54,277 nt of DNA from the NCBI GenBank assembly GCA_009919275.1, contig RGCG01000005.1, forward strand, positions 1-54,277. The letters run 5' to 3'. The translations under genes and the position numbers were made by a program. The notes under the pieces are model-generated. The model saw nothing but the letters and a program-made list of their open reading frames with translations. It did no database searches and had not been told where the DNA came from. This stretch comes from Actinomycetota bacterium (GTDB lineage: Bacteria > Actinomycetota > Acidimicrobiia > Acidimicrobiales > Ilumatobacteraceae). Shown here in pieces: positions 32,799-40,280 of this stretch (within the stretch, counting starts at the first letter, position 1; each line of letters begins with the position of its first letter).

Positions 32799-33683
32799 AT
32801 GACAGGCAACGTCTCCGGAACATTCCGCGTCAAGCGTGGACTGGCCGAAATGATGAAGGGCGGCGTCATCATGGACGTCGTCACCCCTGAACAGGCACGA
32901 ATCGCAGAAGACGCCGGGGCATGCGCGGTCATGGCACTCGAGCGTGTCCCGGCCGATATTCGCCGCGACGGTGGCGTCGCGCGCATGAGCGACCCCGAGA
33001 TGATCGAGGGCATCAAGTCCGCGGTCAGCATTCCGGTCATGGCCAAGGCGCGCATCGGCCACTTCGTCGAAGCGCAGATCCTGCAGTCGCTCGGCGTCGA
33101 CTTTGTCGACGAGTCCGAGGTGCTTACGCCGGCCGACGAAACACACCACATCGACAAGTTCGGCTTCGATGTTCCGTTCGTTTGCGGTGCGACAAATCTC
33201 GGCGAGGCCTTGCGTCGCATCAGCGAAGGTGCGGCGATGATCCGTTCGAAGGGCGAGGCCGGTACCGGCAACATCGTCGAGGCCGTGCGGCACTTGCGCA
33301 ACATCATCGGCGACATGCGCAAGATCACCCAGGCCGATTCCGCCGAGCTGTTCGAATGGGCAAAGCGCCTTCAGGCGCCGCTTCCTCTGGTGCAAGAGAT
33401 CGCCGAGACCGGTTGGTTGCCGGTTCCTTTGTTCTGCGCCGGGGGTATCGCGACGCCCGCCGACGCCGCACTCGCCATGCAGCTCGGAGCCGAGGCCGTC
33501 TTTGTCGGTTCCGGCATCTTCAAGAGCGACGATCCGGCCCCGCGGGCAAAGGCGATCGTCGAGGCAACCACTCACTTCCGTGATCCGGAGATCTTGGCAA
33601 AGGTGAGCCGCGGACTCGGCGCACCGATGACCGGAATCGGCATGGACGAAATCAACCAGCGCTACGCCGAGCGTGGATGGTGA
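32799..33683 (+). CDS. pdxS: pyridoxal 5'-phosphate synthase, PdxS subunit
   Basis: PdxS builds PLP from ribose 5-phosphate, glyceraldehyde 3-phosphate and ammonia from PdxT. The 294-residue barrel protein shows [27 protein letters not shown], the catalytic lysines in MAKARIGH and RSKGEAGTG, and [14 protein letters not shown]. It is followed by pdxT after 15 bases. The protein has the standard length. Confidence 0.98.
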   Translation: MTGNVSGTFRVKRGLAEMMKGGVIMDVVTPEQARIAEDAGACAVMALERVPADIRRDGGVARMSDPEMIEGIKSAVSIPVMAKARIGHFVEAQILQSLGVDFVDESEVLTPADETHHIDKFGFDVPFVCGATNLGEALRRISEGAAMIRSKGEAGTGNIVEAVRHLRNIIGDMRKITQADSAELFEWAKRLQAPLPLVQEIAETGWLPVPLFCAGGIATPADAALAMQLGAEAVFVGSGIFKSDDPAPRAKAIVEATTHFRDPEILAKVSRGLGAPMTGIGMDEINQRYAERGW

Positions 33684-33698
33684 ACGCGAGGCCTCCAG

Positions 33699-34316
33699 GT
33701 GAACGCGGTCGAGCGGTCGAAGGTGACCGTCGGAGTGCTCGCGCTTCAGGGCGCGTTTAGCGCCCACGAACACGCACTGCGTCGGGTCGGTGTTTCGACA
33801 CGTCAGGTGCGCCTGCCCCGCGACTTGAACGGTGTCGACGGCCTGGCAATGCCGGGCGGAGAGTCCACGACGATGTCGCAATTGCTCGAGTCGAGTGGGT
33901 TGTTCGGCGAGATTTCGCGGAGGATCGAATCGGGAATGCACGTTCTCGGCACGTGTGCCGGAGTGATCCTTCTCGCGAGGACCATCCTCGATGGGCGCGC
34001 CGACCAGAAGTCCTTCGGTGCGCTTCCAATCACCGTTCGTCGCAATGCCTACGGTCGGCAGATCGACAGTTTCGAAACCAATCTCGACGTCGCGGGACTC
34101 AGCGAGCCCTTCACGGCGGTCTTCATCCGCGCACCCATCATTGAAAGCCTCGACGGCGACGTCGAGGTACTTGCGAGCCACGACAGCCAGCCTGTCGTCG
34201 TGGCGCACGGCAACGTTGTTGGGGTCACTTTTCACCCCGAGCTCACCGACGACTCTCGTCTCCACGGATTGTTCGTAAATCGGATCATCAACTCACTCGA
34301 AACCAACAGGAGATAG
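33699..34316 (+). CDS. pdxT: pyridoxal 5'-phosphate synthase glutaminase subunit PdxT
   Basis: PdxT is the class I glutaminase that feeds ammonia to PdxS. The 205-residue protein has GVLALQGAFSAHEHAL, MPGGESTTMSQLL, the nucleophile cysteine in LGTCAGVILLA and the His-Glu pair in GVTFHPELTDD. A GTG start is used and the gene is complete. It lies 2 bases upstream of yebC. Confidence 0.96.
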   Translation: MNAVERSKVTVGVLALQGAFSAHEHALRRVGVSTRQVRLPRDLNGVDGLAMPGGESTTMSQLLESSGLFGEISRRIESGMHVLGTCAGVILLARTILDGRADQKSFGALPITVRRNAYGRQIDSFETNLDVAGLSEPFTAVFIRAPIIESLDGDVEVLASHDSQPVVVAHGNVVGVTFHPELTDDSRLHGLFVNRIINSLETNRR

Positions 34317-34318
34317 TC

Positions 34319-35068
34319 ATGTCCGGCCATTCCAAATGGGCGACCATCAAGCACAAGAAAGCCGCAGTCGACAAGGCGCGCGGAAAGTTGTTCGCGAAAC
34401 TGGCGCGACAGATTGAAGTTGCTGCTCGAGAGGGCGGTGGCGATCCCGAATCGAACGCCTCGTTGCGGACGATGGTTCTCAAGGCGAAGGCCGGGCAGAT
34501 GACGAACGACGCCATCGACCGTGCCATCAAGCGCGGCACGGGTGAACAGACCGGCGCGTCCTACGAATCGATCACCTACGAGGGTTACGCCCCCGGCGGT
34601 GTCGCCCTTCTCATCGACGTGCTCACCGACAACCGCAACCGCACCAGTGGTGACGTGCGGGCGATCTTTTCCAAGTACGGCGGCGCAATGGCCGAACCCG
34701 GTGCGGTTGGTTGGCAATTCTCTCGTCGCGGGGTGATCATCGTCGACGGCCGTGCCGGCGAGGACGATGTCATGGTTGCCGCGATCGAGGCCGGCGCCGA
34801 CGACGTCGTGCGCGAAGGTGACGATTGGAAGGTCACAACCGAGCCGTCGGTCGTTTTCGACGTGAAGGCCGCGGTCGAGTCCGCGGGCCTCGTCGTCTTG
34901 TCCGCGGAGAGCACAATGGTGTCGTCAAACCTGGTGCCTGTCGACGACGTCGAAGACGCGCGTAAGGTGTTGCGCATCATGGATGCGCTGGAGGACAATG
35001 ACGATGTGCAAGACGTGTACTCGAATTTCGACATGTCGGACGAAACCATGACGGCGGCATCGGTATGA
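34319..35068 (+). CDS. yebC: YebC/PmpR family regulatory protein
   Basis: The 249-residue protein has the family start [27 protein letters not shown], here residues 2-28 seen in part, and [24 protein letters not shown] in the middle. YebC proteins bind DNA as regulators in some species, and recent work gives some of them a role at ribosomes stalled on proline stretches. The place between pdxT and ruvC is the standard actinobacterial order. Its stop overlaps the peroxiredoxin start (ATGA). It is 2 bases after pdxT. Confidence 0.95.
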   Translation: MSGHSKWATIKHKKAAVDKARGKLFAKLARQIEVAAREGGGDPESNASLRTMVLKAKAGQMTNDAIDRAIKRGTGEQTGASYESITYEGYAPGGVALLIDVLTDNRNRTSGDVRAIFSKYGGAMAEPGAVGWQFSRRGVIIVDGRAGEDDVMVAAIEAGADDVVREGDDWKVTTEPSVVFDVKAAVESAGLVVLSAESTMVSSNLVPVDDVEDARKVLRIMDALEDNDDVQDVYSNFDMSDETMTAASV

Positions 35069-35517
35069 GCGTCGGCATCGGCGAAAAGGCACCCGATTTC
35101 ACGCTTCCGGGTACAGGCGGCTCGTCGTATTCGCTGTCGCAATTTGCGGGGCGGACTGTTGTTCTCGTCTTCTATCCGGGTGATGACACCCCGGTCTGTA
35201 CGAAGCAGCTCAACTGCTACAACAACGAACTCGCCCAGTTCACCGACATCGGAGCGCAGGTGTTGGCTGTCTCGGCCCAAGACATGGCGAGCCACGAGAA
35301 GTTCGCAACCAAGCACGGGTTCAAGTTTCCGTTGCTCTCCGACACCGACAAGTCGGTGGCCGGGCTGTACGGCACGCTCGGGCCGCTCGGGTTCCCTCGT
35401 CGTAGCGTTTTTGTCATCGACTCCCAGGGGGTCGTTCGCTACGCCCACCGAGCCATCGCGGGCCTCACGTTCCGTCCGGTCGACGAGCTCATCCGGGCAA
35501 TCCAAGCCGCTGCCTGA
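35065..35517 (+). CDS. bcp: peroxiredoxin, Bcp/PrxQ type
   Basis: It reduces hydroperoxides using a thiol partner. The 150-residue protein has [10 protein letters not shown], the active-site strand [21 protein letters not shown] with peroxidatic cysteine C48 and resolving cysteine C54 (Cx5C, the PrxQ pattern), and [15 protein letters not shown]. It starts at the yebC stop (ATGA), which suggests coupling. The reductant may be thioredoxin or mycoredoxin; this cannot be told here. Confidence 0.93.
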   Translation: MSVGIGEKAPDFTLPGTGGSSYSLSQFAGRTVVLVFYPGDDTPVCTKQLNCYNNELAQFTDIGAQVLAVSAQDMASHEKFATKHGFKFPLLSDTDKSVAGLYGTLGPLGFPRRSVFVIDSQGVVRYAHRAIAGLTFRPVDELIRAIQAAA

Positions 35518-35543
35518 TCCACGCGCCACGTCAGCCGGGGGGC

Positions 35544-35549
35544 TAGGGT
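35544..35549 (+). promoter_or_regulatory. TAGGGT -10 hexamer for ruvC
   Basis: TAGGGT lies 7 bases before the ruvC ATG in a 39-bp gap with no ribosome-binding site. A leaderless ruvCAB transcript is likely. Confidence 0.45.
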
Positions 35550-35556
35550 AGAACGT

Positions 35557-36117
35557 ATGTTCGCCCCGTCGGACCCTCGTCAAGCCGGTGCCCAGTCCGG
35601 TTCCGGGCAGTGCGTCCTCGGCGTTGATCCCGGACTCACCCGGTGCGGGTATGCCGTACTGGTTCCCGGCGCGTCGGGGTCTGCGCTGGTACGGGCGATC
35701 GGGGTGCTACGAACCGACCGAGCCGACGAGACGCCGCAACGCCTTGCAGATCTCGCCGCCGACATCGAGTCGCTGCTCGACGAGTTCAGCCCGACGGCGG
35801 TCGCCGTCGAGCGAGTGTTCTTCCAGAACAACGTGCGCACGGCGATCGGCGTTGCACAGGCGAGTGGTGTCGTGCTCGCTGCCGCAGCACGGCGCGGCTG
35901 CATCGTCGCCGAGTACACGCCCAGCCAAGTGAAAGACACCGTCGCCGGTTGGGGAGCAGCCGACAAGGGCCAGGTCCAACGGATGGTCCAGATGCGGCTC
36001 GGACTTGCCGATGTCCCGAAGCCTCCGGATGCGGCAGACGCAGCCGCAATCGCATTGTGTCACCTCGCGATGTCGCCCGGTCTCCTGGCGGCGTCCGTAG
36101 CGGCGGGTCGGCGATGA
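35557..36117 (+). CDS. ruvC: Holliday junction endonuclease RuvC
   Basis: RuvC cuts Holliday junctions as part of RuvABC. The 186-residue protein has the first catalytic Asp in VLGVDPGLTRCGYA, ERVFFQNNVRTAIGVAQASGV with the conserved glutamate, and PDAADAAAIALCHL with the C-terminal aspartates. It has a short N-terminal extension before the catalytic strand. The stop overlaps the ruvA start (ATGA). Confidence 0.96.
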   Translation: MFAPSDPRQAGAQSGSGQCVLGVDPGLTRCGYAVLVPGASGSALVRAIGVLRTDRADETPQRLADLAADIESLLDEFSPTAVAVERVFFQNNVRTAIGVAQASGVVLAAAARRGCIVAEYTPSQVKDTVAGWGAADKGQVQRMVQMRLGLADVPKPPDAADAAAIALCHLAMSPGLLAASVAAGRR

Positions 36118-36728
36118 TCGGATCGCTGCGCGGCACCGTGATCGAGCGCATCGTGCCGTCGACCGTTCTTGTCGAGGTTGCGGGGGTCGGCTATCTCGTC
36201 ACCGTCACCCCCCGCGTGTTCGCCGAACTCGAACCGACAACCTCGTGTTTCCTCTACGTGCACCACCACATTCGCGAAGACGCGCAAACCCTCTATGGCT
36301 TCACAGGCCGCGATGAACGGGAATGCTTCAACATCCTGCTTGGTGCACACGGAATCGGACCGGCAATGGCGTTGGCGATACTCGGCACGCATTCGCCGCG
36401 CGGCTTGCACCACATCATCATCACCTCCGACCTCGGGGCGCTCACGATGGTCCCCGGCGTCGGCAAGAAGACGGCTGAGCGACTTCTCGTCGAATTGCGC
36501 GGCAAGTTCGATGCATTCGACACATCGCCGGCACACGGTTCCACAGTTTCGGGCGAGAGTGTCGGGCGTTCCTCGCCGGTTGCAGACCTGCGCGAAGCAT
36601 TGCTCGGTCTCGGATACGGCAACGACGAAATCCGTGACGTGATGTCTGAGCTGTCGCCGGCCGACGGCGCCGCGCTCGACCAGATGTTGCGCGATGCGCT
36701 CGCAATTCTGGGGGCGCGTCGTGCGTGA
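36114..36728 (+). CDS. ruvA: Holliday junction helicase subunit RuvA
   Basis: RuvA binds the four-way junction and loads RuvB. The 204-residue protein starts [12 protein letters not shown], has the OB-fold domain (1-65), helix-hairpin-helix motifs ([12 protein letters not shown] and [16 protein letters not shown]) and the C-terminal RuvB-binding domain ([19 protein letters not shown]). The ATG at 36114 overlaps the ruvC stop. The 3' end overlaps ruvB by 8 bases. Confidence 0.97.
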   Translation: MIGSLRGTVIERIVPSTVLVEVAGVGYLVTVTPRVFAELEPTTSCFLYVHHHIREDAQTLYGFTGRDERECFNILLGAHGIGPAMALAILGTHSPRGLHHIIITSDLGALTMVPGVGKKTAERLLVELRGKFDAFDTSPAHGSTVSGESVGRSSPVADLREALLGLGYGNDEIRDVMSELSPADGAALDQMLRDALAILGARRA

Positions 36729-37746
36729 CGAATTCATCGACAAGAACCCAACCGGCGAGGCACTCGTGTCCGGCGAATTGGCCAGCGGTGAATCCGACGA
36801 GCACGGTTTGCGGCCAAGACTCCTCGATGACTTCATCGGCCAGCGTGAGCTGAAAGAGCATCTCGGCATCGTGCTCACCGCGGCCCGTCAGCGCGGTCAG
36901 GCGACTGACCACGTCCTACTCGCCGGCCCGCCGGGACTGGGGAAGACGACGATGGCGGGCATCATCGCCCAAGAGATGGGTGTTCAGTTGCACGTGACCT
37001 CGGGACCGGCCCTCGAACGCGCCGGTGATCTTGCGGCAATCCTCACCAAGTTGGGCGAGCGCGACGTTCTTTTCATCGACGAGATCCACCGGCTCTCACG
37101 ACCCGTCGAAGAGATCCTCTATCCGGCCATGGAGGATTTCCAGATCGACATCGTCGTCGGAAAAGGGCCCGCTGCTTCATCGATCCGGCTCTCCTTGCCA
37201 CAGTTCACCCTCGTCGGCGCGACCACGCGGACGGGAATGATCACGGGTCCGCTGCGCGATCGATTCGGGCTTGTCAGCCGACTCGACTTCTACGACGAAG
37301 ACGAGCTCTGCGCCATCGTCGTGCGCGCCGCCGCGATCCTCGGAATTCCCGCCGATCGAGCCGGTGCCGTTCAAATCGCACGCCGGAGCCGTGGAACGCC
37401 ACGCATCGCCAACAGACTCCTGCGCCGTGTGCGTGACTTTGCCGAGGTGCACGGCAAGGGTGTCGTCGATGAGGCGACGGCCGTCGAGGCGTTGGCGGTC
37501 TTCGGCGTCGATGAACGTGGACTCGACAAGGTCGACCGCGCCGTTCTCTCCGCACTGTGCCGACAATTCGGTGGCGGCCCCGTCGGGCTCACAACGCTTG
37601 CGATCGCCGTCAGTGAGCAGCCCGAAACGGTCGAAGACGTGTACGAACCATTCCTGATCCAACAGGGATTCATCTCGCGCACGCCGCGCGGGCGCATCGC
37701 GCTACCTGCGGCCTACGAGCACCTCGGCATGCCACCCGTAGCCTGA
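36721..37746 (+). CDS. ruvB: Holliday junction ATPase subunit RuvB
   Basis: RuvB is the AAA+ motor for branch migration. The 341-residue protein has [12 protein letters not shown] (Walker A, about 77-88), [11 protein letters not shown] (Walker B), [18 protein letters not shown] (sensor 1 and arginine finger) and the winged-helix domain at the end. The GTG at 36721 is chosen, since it gives the family start (VRDEFID); an in-frame ATG at 36694 lies inside ruvA. Confidence 0.97.
   Translation: MRDEFIDKNPTGEALVSGELASGESDEHGLRPRLLDDFIGQRELKEHLGIVLTAARQRGQATDHVLLAGPPGLGKTTMAGIIAQEMGVQLHVTSGPALERAGDLAAILTKLGERDVLFIDEIHRLSRPVEEILYPAMEDFQIDIVVGKGPAASSIRLSLPQFTLVGATTRTGMITGPLRDRFGLVSRLDFYDEDELCAIVVRAAAILGIPADRAGAVQIARRSRGTPRIANRLLRRVRDFAEVHGKGVVDEATAVEALAVFGVDERGLDKVDRAVLSALCRQFGGGPVGLTTLAIAVSEQPETVEDVYEPFLIQQGFISRTPRGRIALPAAYEHLGMPPVA
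37739..37744 (+). promoter_or_regulatory. TAGCCT -10 hexamer for queA
   Basis: TAGCCT overlaps the end of ruvB and lies 6 bases before the queA GTG. It may give an internal leaderless transcript for queA-tgt. Confidence 0.35.
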
Positions 37747-37750
37747 CGGC

Positions 37751-38767
37751 GTGCAGCTCTCCGACATCGATTACCACCTTCCCGAGGAGTTGATCGCCCA
37801 ACATCCCGTCGAGCCGCGCGACTCGGCGCGACTCCTCGTTGCACTCGGCGGAATCGAACATCGACGCGTCACCGACCTCGTCGACCACGTTGGCGAGGGC
37901 GATCTGCTCGTCGTCAACGAGACCAGGGTTCTGCCCGCCCGACTCGACCTGCGGCGACTGTCGGGTGGGCGTGTCGAGGTGCTCTTGCTCGAGTCGCGCG
38001 ATGAAGTCGATGAACGATGGGAAGCGCTCGTGCGTCCCGGTCGTAAAATGCGTGCCGGCGAGGTGCTGTTTGCCGACGACGATCAACCGTTTGCCGAGAT
38101 CGAGGGCCGCACCGAGTCGGGGGACACCTTCGTTGTCAGGATCGTGCGGGGTGATGCTGCGAGCGATCGACGCGCGGCGATCGGATCGGTGGGAACCGTG
38201 CCCTTGCCGCCCTACATAACGGCACCGCTCGACAATCGCGAGCGTTACCAAACGGTGTATTCGAAGCGCGAGGCATCCGCGGCGGCCCCGACCGCCGGCC
38301 TTCACTTCACACCCGAGTTGATGGCAGCCATCGAGAACCGTGGCGCGCGTTTCGCGCCGGTCGAGTTGGTGGTGGGACTCGACACGTTCAAACCCGTCGA
38401 AGAAGAAGATCCACTCCGTCACCGCATCCACACCGAGCGATACAGCGTGCCCGAATCAACGTGGGAGGCCGCCAAGCAGGCACGCCGGGTGATTGCCGTC
38501 GGCACGACTTCGTGTCGTGCGCTCGAGTCCGTTGCTGCGACCGGTCGGCTCGAGGGACGCACCGACCTCTTCATCACCCCGGGTTTCCGCTGGAAGATGG
38601 TCGATCTCATGATGACGAATTTCCACATGCCACGGACGACGCTTCTGCTCATGATCTCGTCTTTCGTCGGTGAATCCTGGCGTGACATCTACGCTGAGGC
38701 TGTGCGCGAGAAGTACCGGTTCCTGTCGTTCGGAGACGCGATGCTCCTCGCCCGGCAAGAGCTGTAG
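37751..38767 (+). CDS. queA: S-adenosylmethionine:tRNA ribosyltransferase-isomerase
   Basis: QueA adds the ribosyl part of SAM to preQ1-tRNA to form epoxyqueuosine. The 338-residue protein begins QLSDIDYHLPEELIAQHPVEPRDSARLLV, seen at residues 2-30 in part, and has VNETRVLPARL, PTAGLHFTPELM and NFHMPRTTLLLMISSF. A GTG start is used. It forms a pair with tgt 5 bases downstream, the classic queuosine unit. Confidence 0.97.
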   Translation: MQLSDIDYHLPEELIAQHPVEPRDSARLLVALGGIEHRRVTDLVDHVGEGDLLVVNETRVLPARLDLRRLSGGRVEVLLLESRDEVDERWEALVRPGRKMRAGEVLFADDDQPFAEIEGRTESGDTFVVRIVRGDAASDRRAAIGSVGTVPLPPYITAPLDNRERYQTVYSKREASAAAPTAGLHFTPELMAAIENRGARFAPVELVVGLDTFKPVEEEDPLRHRIHTERYSVPESTWEAAKQARRVIAVGTTSCRALESVAATGRLEGRTDLFITPGFRWKMVDLMMTNFHMPRTTLLLMISSFVGESWRDIYAEAVREKYRFLSFGDAMLLARQEL

Positions 38768-38772
38768 TCGCG

Positions 38773-39870
38773 ATGTTCCCCGTCGAGTTCACCGTTGAGG
38801 CGTCGGTTGGTCGGGCGCGAGCAGGTCGTGCGACGACCGCACGTGGCGAGTATCTGACCCCTTGTTTCATGCCGGTCGGAACCCGTGGAGCGATTCGGTA
38901 CCTCAGTGCCGACGATTATCACTCCGTCGGCGCGCGGATCGTCCTCGGAAACACGTACCACCTCATGTTGAGGCCGGGAGCCGAACTGATTGCCGAAATG
39001 GGGGGTCTCGGCAAGTTTGCCGGGTGGGACGGTCTCACGCTCACCGATTCGGGTGGCTTCCAGGTCTTTTCGCTCGGCCCGAAGATCGACGATGACGGCG
39101 TGACCTTCAAGTCCACCTACGACGGTGAGATGGTGCGGTTCACTCCCGAACGCGCAGTCGAAGTCCAGCAGTTGCTCGGAGCCGACATCCAGATGGTGCT
39201 CGACGTGTGTCCGGCCCTGCCGTCACCACCCGAGGTCATCAACCTTGCCCTGCGTCGGACCGGCGAGTGGGCCGAGCGTGCGCGCGAACATCACTCGCGC
39301 GTCGACCAATCGCTGTTCGGAATCGTCCAAGGAGGAATCTCACCCGAGTTGCGCGAGAAGAGCGCGCTTCATACGGCGGGTCTCGATTTCGACGGATACG
39401 GCATCGGGGGATTGTCGGTGGGTGAAACCCGCGCCGAGATGATTCCCGCGTTGGCCGCAGCGACGGCCCACCTGCCGGAAAATCGCCCGCGCTACCTCAT
39501 GGGAGTCGGCGACCCGGCGTCTCTCGTCGAGGCCGTGGCGCTGGGTGTCGACCAGTTCGACTGCGTGCTCCAGACCCGACTGGGTCGCCACGGCACGGCA
39601 CTCACGTCCGAGGGCAAGGTGCACATGAAGAACCTCCGTCACGCCAGGGATGAATCCCCACTCGATTCCTCGTGCGGCTGCGCCGTCTGCCGTCGTCACA
39701 GTCGGTCGTACATCCGGCACCTCTTCCAGACGGGAGAACCCACGGCGGCGCGACTCGTGTCGTATCACAACGTCGCATGGACCATTTCGTTGATGGCGTC
39801 GATGCGAACTGCGATCTTTGATGGCACTTTTCCGGTGTTGCGAGACCGCGTACTGGGGGTCTGGGGGTAG
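38773..39870 (+). CDS. tgt: tRNA-guanine transglycosylase
   Basis: Tgt swaps G34 for preQ1 in tRNAs with GUN anticodons. The 365-residue barrel has TPCFMPVGTRGAI, LTDSGGFQVFSL (first catalytic Asp region), GIVQGG, GGLSVGE, VDQFDCVLQTRLGRHG with the nucleophile Asp, and the zinc site CGCAVCRRHSRSYIRHL. The usual LPTR is LQTR here. It is paired with queA and precedes yajC, a common order. Confidence 0.96.
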   Translation: MFPVEFTVEASVGRARAGRATTARGEYLTPCFMPVGTRGAIRYLSADDYHSVGARIVLGNTYHLMLRPGAELIAEMGGLGKFAGWDGLTLTDSGGFQVFSLGPKIDDDGVTFKSTYDGEMVRFTPERAVEVQQLLGADIQMVLDVCPALPSPPEVINLALRRTGEWAERAREHHSRVDQSLFGIVQGGISPELREKSALHTAGLDFDGYGIGGLSVGETRAEMIPALAAATAHLPENRPRYLMGVGDPASLVEAVALGVDQFDCVLQTRLGRHGTALTSEGKVHMKNLRHARDESPLDSSCGCAVCRRHSRSYIRHLFQTGEPTAARLVSYHNVAWTISLMASMRTAIFDGTFPVLRDRVLGVWG

Positions 39871-39877
39871 CACTGGC

Positions 39878-39883
39878 TACGCT
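39878..39883 (+). promoter_or_regulatory. TACGCT -10 hexamer for yajC
   Basis: TACGCT lies 7 bases before the yajC ATG, right after the tgt stop. A leaderless yajC-secDF transcript is likely. Confidence 0.45.
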
Positions 39884-39890
39884 TTCCCCC

Positions 39891-40271
39891 ATGTTCTCAA
39901 GCCCCCTCGGTCTCATCGCAGCGGAAGATTCGTCGTCCGGCGGCGGCGCGGCGATTTTTCAGTTGTTCTTTTTCGGCCTCATCTTCGTGGCCATGTACTT
40001 CCTCCTCATTCGTCCGCAGCGTCGTCGCACCCGTGACGCCCAGGCATTGAACCGCGCCCTTGCCGAGGGTGACGAGGTGCAGACCGCTTCGGGGATCGTC
40101 GGATTCATCACGGGGTTCGACAAGGAAGACCAGGCAGGAGACGTCGCTTGGATCGAAATCGCGGAGAACGTCGAGATCCGCGTCATGCGCAGTGCGATCT
40201 CGCGCCGGGTGAATGCGTCATCCGCAGCGGCCTCGGAACCCGCGGCCGACGAAAAAGACGACAAGAAGTAA
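39891..40271 (+). CDS. yajC: preprotein translocase subunit YajC
   Basis: YajC is the small accessory membrane protein of the SecDF complex. The 126-residue protein has one membrane helix (about 21-40, IFQLFFFGLIFVAMYFLLI), then RPQRRRTRDAQALNRAL and a soluble part with GDEVQTASGIVGFI. The tail is charged. It precedes secDF by 9 bases, as usual. Confidence 0.95.
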   Translation: MFSSPLGLIAAEDSSSGGGAAIFQLFFFGLIFVAMYFLLIRPQRRRTRDAQALNRALAEGDEVQTASGIVGFITGFDKEDQAGDVAWIEIAENVEIRVMRSAISRRVNASSAAASEPAADEKDDKK

Positions 40272-40280
40272 TCGGTATCC

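Noticed and set aside
32736-34265. 509-codon minus-strand open frame opposite pdxS and pdxT
   Set aside because: The plus-strand genes are unmistakable; this frame has no signal of its own.
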